Part shown: one piece after another, positions 8,746 through 15,635 of the stretch | Numbering within the stretch: the first letter of the stretch is position 1 | How the letters are laid out: every line of letters starts with the position of its first letter | Origin: UBA2336 sp049306095 | GTDB lineage: Bacteria; Bacteroidota; Bacteroidia; Cytophagales; Cyclobacteriaceae | Direction of reading: 5' to 3' | DNA length: 64,000 nucleotides | Assembly (NCBI GenBank): GCA_049306095.1 | Contig: JBAQPU010000022.1 | Location: forward strand, 1 to 64,000 | Notes under the pieces: model-generated | What the model was told of the DNA's origin: nothing | Seen by the model: only the letters and a program-made list of their open reading frames with translations | The model's database searches: none | Program-made: the position numbers and the translations under genes

Positions 8746-8860
8746 TTTATGTGTTTAAGTGTTGATGTGCTTATGTGTTTAAGTGTTGATGTGCTTATGT
8801 GTTGATGTGCTTATGTGTTAATGTGCTTATGTGTTTAGGTGTTGATGTGTTTAGGTATCT
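8746..8860. repeat. Tandem repeat in the ilvN-ilvC spacer
   Basis: Units of about 24 bp, GTGTTTAAGTGTTGATGTGC plus TTAT, occur twice intact and then as shortened 16-bp forms (GTGTTGATGTGCTTAT, GTGTTAATGTGCTTAT) and degenerate ones, filling almost the whole 121-bp spacer. There is no gene in it. The units are direct and contiguous with no unique spacers, so this is not a CRISPR array. Copy number is likely variable. Confidence 0.9.
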
Positions 8861-8864
8861 ATGT

Positions 8865-9158
8865 TCAGGCAACCTGTTTGTTATTTCGTTCACTTAATTC
8901 AAAATAGTGTTCGCTGCCTTCGTAGTAACGGGCAGATTCAACTTCTATAAGTTTTTCTAACTGATGCTTTATTTTTTCAATCGCCTCTGTGGTGGTGTAC
9001 AGCAACAAGGTGGCTCCGCCTTTACGGAAGTCATCCTCGTGCTCGTGCGCGATTAATTTTTTGATGCGCACACGCCTGCGGTTCAATACGTTGATGATCC
9101 GGTTCAGGATTGAAAAATTATTATCAGCCAGTACTTCAATAGTGAATTCTTTTTTCAT
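8865..9158 (-). CDS. ilvN: Acetolactate synthase small (regulatory) subunit, short form
   Basis: Regulatory partner of IlvB. The 97-aa protein is essentially a single ACT domain (KEFTIEVLADNNFSILNRII, then NRRRVRIKKLIAHEHE). Most IlvN/IlvH proteins are about 160-190 aa, so this is a short form closer in size to enterobacterial IlvM. It starts 11 bp after the ilvB stop, which fits co-translation in the operon. Whether it binds valine cannot be judged from the sequence. The call rests on the ACT fold signature and its position next to ilvB. Confidence 0.88.
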   Translation of the reverse strand: MKKEFTIEVLADNNFSILNRIINVLNRRRVRIKKLIAHEHEDDFRKGGATLLLYTTTEAIEKIKHQLEKLIEVESARYYEGSEHYFELSERNNKQVA

Positions 9159-9169
9159 AACACGTGTGT

Positions 9170-10912
9170 TTATTTCTTTTGTGGTGGTTCCAGAATAACT
9201 TCGGCAACGCCAGCCCCGGTGGGTACCATCGGGAAAACATTTTCTTCTTTCTCAACAACAGCTTCCAGCAAAAATGGGCCATCAGCTTTCAGCATGTCTG
9301 CAATAGAAACTTTCAAATCTTTTCTTTCAGAAACCTTTTTAGCAGGAATGTTATAAGCCTCAGTAAGGGCAACGAAATTCGGATTCTTCAATTCGGTAAA
9401 TGAATAGCGGCTCTCAAAAAACAGTTGCTGCCACTGGCGCACCATGCCCAGAAAATTATTATTGAGCAATAAAATTTTTACCGGGATGTTATACTGCATA
9501 ATGGTTCCCAATTCTTGTAATGTCATTTGAAAACCGCCATCACCGATAATGGCCACTACTTGCTTGCCGGGTTGCGACAAGGCTGCCCCAATGGCGGCAG
9601 GCAACGCAAAACCCATCGTGCCTGCACCACCGGAGGTGACATTGGTGTGCGGATTTTTAAACGGATAGTAGCGTGAAGCCACCATCTGGTGCTGACCCAC
9701 ATCTGTCACAATAATACTTTCGCCTTTTGTTTGTTCTGACAGTTCACGAATTACTTCACCCATCTTAAGAGACTGGCCTAACGGATAGTAATCGAATTGT
9801 ATTACTTTTTCATGCTCTTTCTGAAAGGCATCCTGAAAGGCCTTTAACCAATTTTCGTGTTGGGCAGGCTGCACCAAACGAAGCAATGCTTTCAGTGCTT
9901 CTTTTGCATCGGCATGGATGCCCACATCGGCAGGAATAATTTTATTGATCTCGGCTTTATCAATCTCTATGTGGATGACCTTGGCTTGTTTCGCGTATTT
10001 ATGCACGTTGCCGGTTACGCGATCATCGAAGCGCATCCCAACGGCAATCAATACATCACATTCGTTGGTAAGCACATTGGGCCCGTAATTGCCGTGCATC
10101 CCTAAAAAACCTGCATACAGTTTGTGCGTGGTTGGGAAACACGAAAGCCCAAGCAGTGTTGATGCAACCGGAATGTCAGCCTTTTCTGCGAGAGCTATTA
10201 ACTCGTTGGTGGCTCCGCTTAACAACACTCCTTGCCCCGCGAGGATGTAGGGTCGTTGTGCCTGATTGATCAGTCGTGCGGCTTCTTCAAGAGCCGGAAA
10301 ATTCAACTTCGGAGTTGGTGAATACGTTCGAACTGATTGACAAGGCCCATAGGTGAACTCCTCGATCATTTCAAACTGCGCGTTTTTGGTAATGTCGATG
10401 AGAACAGGGCCTGGCCTTCCGCTTCGTGCAATGTAAAATGCTTTGGCAACTTGCTGTGCAATGGAGGAGGCCTCCGTTATTTGAACATTCCATTTGGTCA
10501 CCGGCAGGGTTGTGTTGATCACATCCATTTCCTGAAAAGCATCGGTGCCCAGCAAGTGTTCGGCAACTTGTCCTGTAATACACACTACAGGATTTGAATC
10601 GATGAGCGCATCGCCCAACCCTGTAACCAGGTTAGTGGCGCCCGGTCCGGATGTTGCAAGAGCAACGCCCACCTTTCCTGAAACACGCGCAAATCCTTGT
10701 GCTGCATGAATGGCGCCTTGCTCGTGGCGAACTAAAATGTGATTGAGCTTGTCGCTGTAATGATAGAGTGCATCGTACACAGGCATGATGGCTCCGCCAG
10801 GATAACCGAAAATTGTGTTAACTCCCTCGGCTACGAGGCATCGAAGCAATGCTTCAGATCCCGAGATCTTTGTTTTTGTTTCGGGCTTAGTCTTCGTCAG
10901 TAACGCATCCAT
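9170..10912 (-). CDS. ilvB: Acetolactate synthase large (catalytic) subunit
   Basis: ThDP- and FAD-dependent enzyme making acetolactate and acetohydroxybutyrate. The 580 aa include the catalytic glutamate in LVRHEQGAIHAAQGFAR, the substrate segment GVALATSGPGATNLVTG, and the ThDP/Mg motif IIGDGGFQMTLQELGTIMQY ending near LLLNNNFLGMVRQWQ. The ATG at 10912 lies 26 nt inside the end of ilvD in another frame, an unusually long but plausible coupling overlap; no closer in-frame ATG precedes the conserved domain. It is followed immediately by its small subunit ilvN. Confidence 0.97.
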   Translation of the reverse strand: MDALLTKTKPETKTKISGSEALLRCLVAEGVNTIFGYPGGAIMPVYDALYHYSDKLNHILVRHEQGAIHAAQGFARVSGKVGVALATSGPGATNLVTGLGDALIDSNPVVCITGQVAEHLLGTDAFQEMDVINTTLPVTKWNVQITEASSIAQQVAKAFYIARSGRPGPVLIDITKNAQFEMIEEFTYGPCQSVRTYSPTPKLNFPALEEAARLINQAQRPYILAGQGVLLSGATNELIALAEKADIPVASTLLGLSCFPTTHKLYAGFLGMHGNYGPNVLTNECDVLIAVGMRFDDRVTGNVHKYAKQAKVIHIEIDKAEINKIIPADVGIHADAKEALKALLRLVQPAQHENWLKAFQDAFQKEHEKVIQFDYYPLGQSLKMGEVIRELSEQTKGESIIVTDVGQHQMVASRYYPFKNPHTNVTSGGAGTMGFALPAAIGAALSQPGKQVVAIIGDGGFQMTLQELGTIMQYNIPVKILLLNNNFLGMVRQWQQLFFESRYSFTELKNPNFVALTEAYNIPAKKVSERKDLKVSIADMLKADGPFLLEAVVEKEENVFPMVPTGAGVAEVILEPPQKK

Positions 10913-12566
10913 CGGCAGCAGTTTTTACTTGGTTGGCATATTTTTTTAATACTCCGCTTTTCACAGCAAGAGCGGGTTGCACCCAACGCTTTCTTCGCTG
11001 GGCAAGGGCTTGTTCATCAACTTTCAAATTCAGTTGGTGTTTTTGGATGTCGATTTCGATGGGGTCGCCATCTTCTACGAAGGCGAGCAAGCCGCCATCA
11101 AAAGCTTCAGGCGTAATGTGGCCTACCACAAATCCGTGGGTTCCTCCGGAAAATCTTCCATCGGTAATGAGCGCTACATTTTTTCCAAGGCCAGCGCCCA
11201 TGATAAGCGAAGTAGGCTTTAGCATTTCCGGCATGCCGGGTGCGCCTCGCGGCCCGACATAGCGGATCACCACCACATCACCTTCTTTGATTTTGCCCGA
11301 GCGGATTCCATCCACCAATTCAAACTCGCCATTGAACACACGGGCCGGCCCTGAAAATTTTTCACCTTCTTTTCCCGTGATCTTGGCAACCGATCCTTTC
11401 TCAGCCAGGTTGCCGTATAAAATCTGAATGTGTCCCGTTGCCTTGATGGCTTTTTCTACCGGAAGCACAACATCTTGTTTATCAAAATTGAGAGGGGAGA
11501 GGCTTATTAAATTTTCGACAATGGTTTTTCCGGTCACGGTGATACAATCGCCATGAAGGAAACCTTTTTGTAATAAATATTTCATTACCGCAGGAACACC
11601 CCCGATTTTATGAAGGTCTTCCATCAGGTATTTACCACTTGGTTTTAAATCCGCTAACAGCGGAGTTTTATCTGATATACTCTGAAAATCTTCCTGTGTA
11701 ACCGAAACGCCAACGGCTTTGGCCATGGCAATCAGGTGCAGCACTGCGTTGGTCGATCCGCCCAAGGCCATCACCACGGTAATAGCATTTTCAAATGCTT
11801 TGCGCGTCATGATGTCGCGAGGTTTTAAATTTTTTTGTAGCAGATTAAGAATTGCTTTTCCTGCCTGCTGACATTCCAGCGATTTTTCTTTGCTCAGCGC
11901 AGGGTTGGATGACGAGTACGGAAGTGCCATACCCAACGCCTCGATTGCAGATGCCATGGTGTTGGCGGTGTACATCCCTCCGCACGCACCGGCCCCCGGA
12001 CAAGCGTTTTGGATTACACCTTTGTAATCTTCATCGGAGATTTTATTGGAAATTTTTTCGCCTAACGCCTCAAAAGCGGAAACGATGTTCAAGGCTTTGC
12101 CTTTCCAGTGTCCACCGGCAATGGTTCCGCCATACACCATGATGGCAGGACGGTTTAACCTTCCCATCGCGATGAGCGACCCCGGCATATTTTTATCGCA
12201 GCCCACTACCGCGATCAGTCCATCATAGTATTGCGCGCCACAAACTGTTTCGATCGAATCGGCAATGACTTCACGACTTACCAATGAATAGCGCATGCCT
12301 TCCGTGCCGTTGCTGATGCCATCGCTTACTCCAATGGTGTTGAAGATCAGCCCCACCAACTCATTATCCCACACCGCGGTTTTTACTTCCTGCGCAAGTT
12401 TGTTCAAATGCATGTTACAGGTGTTGCCATCAAAACCGGTGCTCACAATACCTACCTGTGCTTTGGTGAGGTCGTGTTCGGTTAAGCCAATGCCATACAA
12501 CATCGCCTGCGATGCCGGCAGCGTTGGATCTTGCGTGATGGTTCTGCTGTATTTATTAATGGACAT
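10887..12566 (-). CDS. ilvD: Dihydroxy-acid dehydratase
   Basis: Fe-S enzyme producing the 2-keto acids of valine and isoleucine synthesis. The 559-aa length is standard. Cluster cysteines are visible in FDGNTCNMHLN, VVGCDKNMPGSL and NACPGAGACGGMYTANTM. The C-terminal half has ALITDGRFSGGTHGFVVGHI. It is the second structural gene of the ilv operon, 51 bp after ilvE, and overlaps the ilvB start by 26 nt. No abnormality is seen. Confidence 0.97.
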   Translation of the reverse strand: MSINKYSRTITQDPTLPASQAMLYGIGLTEHDLTKAQVGIVSTGFDGNTCNMHLNKLAQEVKTAVWDNELVGLIFNTIGVSDGISNGTEGMRYSLVSREVIADSIETVCGAQYYDGLIAVVGCDKNMPGSLIAMGRLNRPAIMVYGGTIAGGHWKGKALNIVSAFEALGEKISNKISDEDYKGVIQNACPGAGACGGMYTANTMASAIEALGMALPYSSSNPALSKEKSLECQQAGKAILNLLQKNLKPRDIMTRKAFENAITVVMALGGSTNAVLHLIAMAKAVGVSVTQEDFQSISDKTPLLADLKPSGKYLMEDLHKIGGVPAVMKYLLQKGFLHGDCITVTGKTIVENLISLSPLNFDKQDVVLPVEKAIKATGHIQILYGNLAEKGSVAKITGKEGEKFSGPARVFNGEFELVDGIRSGKIKEGDVVVIRYVGPRGAPGMPEMLKPTSLIMGAGLGKNVALITDGRFSGGTHGFVVGHITPEAFDGGLLAFVEDGDPIEIDIQKHQLNLKVDEQALAQRRKRWVQPALAVKSGVLKKYANQVKTAADGCVTDED

Positions 12567-12617
12567 TGGTTTCTGTTTTCTACTTGTTTCTTACTACTTG
12601 CTACTAATGTCTTGTGT

Positions 12618-13505
12618 CTAGATAATTACATGACTAAACGATTTCTCCAACACCTGGCACTTGTACGCTTCCTGGATAACCGCACCCAGACTTTCGCTCC
12701 AGGGTTTGCGGAAGGGTTTTGCATCGATCGACTCAACGCCAACAACCTCAGCTGCGGTACCACACAAGAAAGCGCTGTCGGCTTCTTCCAGCAGTTCAGG
12801 CTTAAAAAATTTTTCTTTAACAGGAATTTCCAGTTCACGGCAAATGTTGATGACGGTTTGTCGGGTGATACCGGGAAGAATGTGACCGAGCGGAGAGGTG
12901 TAGAGCACGTTATCTTTTTCGTAAAAGAAGTTGGCGCCTGGTGCTTCGGCCACGTAGCCGTTCATGTCCAGCATCAAGGCTTCATCGTAACCGCGAACCT
13001 TCGCTTCGCTTGTTGCTAATATGGAATTCACATAATGGCCGGTTACTTTGGCTTCTACTTTCACCGAGTTAGGGTTCGGTCGCTGATATGAAGACAAGCA
13101 AAGTTTTAGCAAGTTATCTCCCAGGTATTTTCCCCATTCCCAGGCGCAGATCATCAGGTACACTTCTTTGGGTGGAGTGAGGGACATATTCGGACTGCAA
13201 TACACCAGCGGACGGATGTAAGCATCCGTGAGATTGTTCTTCTTTAACAGTTGATAGGTAACCCGAATGAGCTCATCGGTATCATACTTAAACGGAATGT
13301 TTATCAGCTCAGCGCTTTTTCGAAGGCGTTCGTAATGCTCAACAGCCTTAAATATTTTTGTTCCGTTTATCGTTTGGTATGCGCGAATTCCTTCAAACAC
13401 ACCATAGCCATAATGCAATGTTTGGCTGTACAGATCCGTACTGGCATCGGTGGCTTTGATAAATTTTCCGTTGAGGTAGAGTGTTGTGTTTTTGTTGTAG
13501 TACAT
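12618..13505 (-). CDS. ilvE: Branched-chain amino acid aminotransferase
   Basis: Class IV PLP aminotransferase carrying out the last step of Leu, Ile and Val synthesis. The protein of 295 aa starts MYYNKNTTLYLNGKF; a TTG three codons upstream (13514) is also open but the ATG at 13505 is preferred. Typical segments are LHYGYGVFEGIRAYQ, the lysine-bearing YVNSILATSEAKVRGYDEAL, and ILPGITRQTVINICREL. It is the first structural gene after the ilv leader and attenuator. The 14-bp element shared with leuC lies directly before the start codon. Confidence 0.96.
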   Translation of the reverse strand: MYYNKNTTLYLNGKFIKATDASTDLYSQTLHYGYGVFEGIRAYQTINGTKIFKAVEHYERLRKSAELINIPFKYDTDELIRVTYQLLKKNNLTDAYIRPLVYCSPNMSLTPPKEVYLMICAWEWGKYLGDNLLKLCLSSYQRPNPNSVKVEAKVTGHYVNSILATSEAKVRGYDEALMLDMNGYVAEAPGANFFYEKDNVLYTSPLGHILPGITRQTVINICRELEIPVKEKFFKPELLEEADSAFLCGTAAEVVGVESIDAKPFRKPWSESLGAVIQEAYKCQVLEKSFSHVII

Positions 13506-13509
13506 GTTG

Positions 13510-13523
13510 AACAACTGTTAGTT
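13510..13523 (-). promoter_or_regulatory. 14-bp element shared with the leuC leader
   Basis: Minus-strand AACTAACAGTTGTT lies between the attenuator U-run and the ilvE ATG. It matches 13 of 14 positions of the element at 1132-1145 before leuC. The spacing to the start codon (4 versus 6 nt) puts it where a ribosome would bind. Confidence 0.45.
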
Positions 13524-13540
13524 TGTTTAAGTATCTATAA

Positions 13541-13574
13541 AATAAAACCGCCCCGAGGATGAGTCGGGGCGGTT
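13541..13574 (-). terminator. Attenuator terminator of the ilv operon
   Basis: On the minus strand AACCGCCCCGA pairs perfectly with TCGGGGCGGTT (11 bp, loop CTCATCC), followed by TTATTTT. The competing antiterminator is visible: TCGGGGCG at 13614-13607, inside the last sense codons of the leader peptide, is perfectly complementary to CGCCCCGA of the terminator 5' arm, and flanking TGATATAATTT/AAATTATCA extends the pairing with a 2-nt bulge. A ribosome at the leader stop codon would cover TCGGGGCG and favour termination; a stalled ribosome upstream would free it. Confidence 0.9.
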
Positions 13575-13602
13575 GATAATTTCTGTTTATAAAATTATAT
13601 CA

Positions 13603-13710
13603 TCATCGCCCCGATGGTTTAATAATAAGGGTAATAATGACTAGCACGGAAACTCCGTTCAGCAAGTTCAGTTGCTGTAAGCGGTTCGATAAAGTATTGA
13701 GTTGTATCAT
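13603..13710 (-). CDS. ilvL: ilv operon leader peptide
   Basis: Short ORF of 35 aa, MIQLNTLSNRLQQLNLLNGV followed by SVLVIITLIIKPSGR, ending in tandem TGA TGA. Sixteen residues are Leu, Ile or Val, with a dense stretch VLVIITLII at positions 22-30 immediately before the segment that forms the antiterminator. It lies about 100 nt before ilvE. The sequence composition, position, downstream terminator and overlap of the antiterminator with the last codons all support a classic transcription-attenuation leader. No homology search was possible; the peptide would not be expected to have a function apart from stalling the ribosome. Confidence 0.92.
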   Translation of the reverse strand: MIQLNTLSNRLQQLNLLNGVSVLVIITLIIKPSGR

Positions 13711-13729
13711 TTTTCCTTTGTGCGTGATG

Positions 13730-13760
13730 CAAGTATGGTGATTGAAAAATTTGAATTCAA
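13730..13760 (-). promoter_or_regulatory. Probable ilv operon promoter
   Basis: Minus-strand TTG (13760-13758), a 20-nt spacer, then CATACTTG (13737-13730) resembles the Bacteroidota TTG-N19-21-TAnnTTTG promoter with an imperfect -7 element. A start of transcription a few bases downstream would put the leader peptide ATG (13710) close to the 5' end of the RNA. Confidence 0.5.
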
Positions 13761-13836
13761 GAAAATATCGAAATAAATTTTTAAGGAGCTGATAAACGAA
13801 TGTTAGGTAGCGGTGTACTTTCAGGTTAAAGAGGGT

Positions 13837-13986
13837 AGAAGATCCTTCGCTCCGCTTAGGATGACAAGTCTGCCTGTGTACCTAAACGAAGAATGAAAGC
13901 CGTCTGACCGCTGATATCGGAAGCATAAAGCATCTAATTTCCAACTTATTATTGGTTAGAAGATCCTTCGCTCCGCTCAGGATGAC
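13837..13986. repeat. Two copies of a dispersed 29-bp repeat in the ilv-rlmD spacer
   Basis: AGAAGATCCTTCGCTCCGCT followed by YAGGATGAC occurs at 13837-13865 and 13958-13986, one mismatch apart and in the same orientation. The rest of the 380-bp spacer (13711-14090) shows no ORF and no RNA that I can recognise. Similar GATCCTTCGCTCC...AGGATGAC units are widespread intergenic repeats in bacterial genomes. A palindromic AAGCTTT/AAAGCTT pair lies near 14060-14092, at the end of rlmD. Confidence 0.75.
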
Positions 13987-14090
13987 TTTTAGACAGAGAT
14001 AAGGAGAGGTTGCAAAATTGTGATGAAATTATTTTAGGGGCAAGTCGTCAGACCGTTCTAAGCTTTCGTTAACCAGCGGTCACTAAAGCT

Positions 14091-15557
14091 TTAGGCAGGG
14101 ATACGCGTCAGTAAAACAATGTTTTCCACATGCATGGTGTGCGGGAACATATCCACCGGCTGTACAGCCTCAATGATGTATTTTTCAGAAAGTATTTTCA
14201 GGTCGCGCGCCTGGGTGGCAGGGTTGCAGCTCACATACACGATTTTTTCAGGCGATGCTTTTAGTAGCATAGTACAAACATCCTCGTGCATACCGGCTCG
14301 TGGTGGGTCGGTGATAATCACATCCGGTCTTCCGTGTTTATCGAGAAAGTCATCATCCAACAGGTCTTTAATGTCGCCTGCGCAGAAGTCGGTATTGCTG
14401 ATGTTGTTTAGCTTCGAATTTATTTTGGCATCCTCTATGGCAGGAGCAACGTATTCTAATCCGATAACCTTTTTTGCGTTGGCCGCCACAAAATTGGCGA
14501 TTGTTCCGGTACCGGTATATAAGTCGTATACTAGTTCATCACCCTTCAGGTCAGCCATCTTCCATGCTGCCAGATAAAGCGCATGAGCCTGTTCGGCATT
14601 GGTCTGGTAAAATGATTTGGGTCCTACTCTGAATTGCAATGTTCCGTTGCCGTCAGGTTTTTGCATCGTTTCGGTAATGTACGGGTTGCCCTTCCAGCAA
14701 TGGACTTCCAAATCGCCATACGTATCATTCTTTTTGGCGTTCACGACATAGTTCAGTGATGTTACCTGTGGAAAGGCATTGGCAACATGACCAAGAATTT
14801 TTTCGATCCAATCTTTATTATAGGCCGTTACCTGGAGGATCACCATGACTTCACCCGTATTGGCTGTGCGGATTCCGAGCGTTCTAAGAAATCCATTTTG
14901 TTTTTTGGTATCAAAAAAAGGAATGTTCTCTTTTAAGGCAGTTTCTTTTATCGCCAGGCGTATACTATCGGACGGCTCCGGTTGCAGGTAACAATGTTCG
15001 ACATCAAAAACTTTATCAAAACTTTTGGGAAGATGATAACCGAGGCCCTCACCCCTTCCCCTCTCCCAAGGGAGAGGGGTGTCCGAAGGACGGGGTGGGG
15101 GGCTTTCACGCTTTATTTCATTAAACTCTTCTGTAGTCAACCACCTTCGTGAAGTAAAACTAAATTCCAACTTATTACGGTAGTGCTTTATTTTTTTGGA
15201 TGCGATGATCGGGTTGATCTGCGGAAGCGTTAGTCCGCCCAACCTTTCCAGATTATCAATTACTTGTTGCTGCTTGTACTGAAGTTGCGTTTTGTAATCG
15301 AGGTTTTGCCATTTGCAGCCACCGCATAATCCGAAGTGAGAACAAAAGGGATCTGTCCGCTTGTCGGAGAATTTTTTTATGGTAACGGCCCTCCCTTCTA
15401 AAAAGCTTGATTTGATCCGCGTAAGCGAAATATCAGCTACATCGCCCGGTGCTGCCCCCTCAATGAATAATACTTTTCCTTCAATTCGTGCCACACATTT
15501 GCCTTCAGCGGCCATGCTTTCCACCACTACATCAGCCAGAATATCACCTTTCTTCAT
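14091..15557 (-). CDS. rlmD: 23S rRNA (uracil-5-)-methyltransferase, RlmD/RumA family
   Basis: SAM-dependent m5U methyltransferase of 23S rRNA. An N-terminal TRAM domain (about 1-60) precedes the [4Fe-4S] motif CSHFGLCGGCKWQ with a further cysteine in VEHCYLQ. The Rossmann domain has LVYDLYTGTGTIANFVA, the catalytic ITDPPRAGMHEDV and the nucleophile in VYVSCNPATQARDL. At 488 aa it is somewhat long because residues about 149-172 (SPPPRPSDTPLPWERGRG...) are encoded by a GC-rich palindromic repeat inserted in frame. The rest aligns with the family without a break, so the enzyme is probably active. The exact uridine modified cannot be told from sequence. Confidence 0.92.
   Translation of the reverse strand: MKKGDILADVVVESMAAEGKCVARIEGKVLFIEGAAPGDVADISLTRIKSSFLEGRAVTIKKFSDKRTDPFCSHFGLCGGCKWQNLDYKTQLQYKQQQVIDNLERLGGLTLPQINPIIASKKIKHYRNKLEFSFTSRRWLTTEEFNEIKRESPPPRPSDTPLPWERGRGEGLGYHLPKSFDKVFDVEHCYLQPEPSDSIRLAIKETALKENIPFFDTKKQNGFLRTLGIRTANTGEVMVILQVTAYNKDWIEKILGHVANAFPQVTSLNYVVNAKKNDTYGDLEVHCWKGNPYITETMQKPDGNGTLQFRVGPKSFYQTNAEQAHALYLAAWKMADLKGDELVYDLYTGTGTIANFVAANAKKVIGLEYVAPAIEDAKINSKLNNISNTDFCAGDIKDLLDDDFLDKHGRPDVIITDPPRAGMHEDVCTMLLKASPEKIVYVSCNPATQARDLKILSEKYIIEAVQPVDMFPHTMHVENIVLLTRIPA
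15044..15111. repeat. Palindromic dispersed-type repeat inside the rlmD coding frame
   Basis: Plus strand contains CCCCTCTCCC-AA-GGGAGAGGGG (15058-15079, perfect 10-bp stem), flanked by CCCTCACCCCTT and TGTCCGAAGGACGGGGTGGG. It has the look of the GC-rich intergenic palindromes common in Bacteroidota. Here it is translated without frameshift into a proline/arginine-rich insert of about 23 residues. Confidence 0.85.
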
Positions 15558-15635
15558 TGGCTGCGAAATTACACAAATACGCGTGTTTTAAGCCAGCAGC
15601 CAATTTCTTATCTTTCGTATTGTGCAAGATGTGTT

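Noticed and set aside
8746..8860. CRISPR array in the ilvN-ilvC spacer
   Set aside because: The repeats are contiguous and degenerate, with no unique spacers and no cas genes nearby.
12618..13514. TTG start for ilvE at 13514
   Set aside because: The ATG at 13505 gives the usual N-terminus, and a TTG start would lie within the shared 14-bp element.
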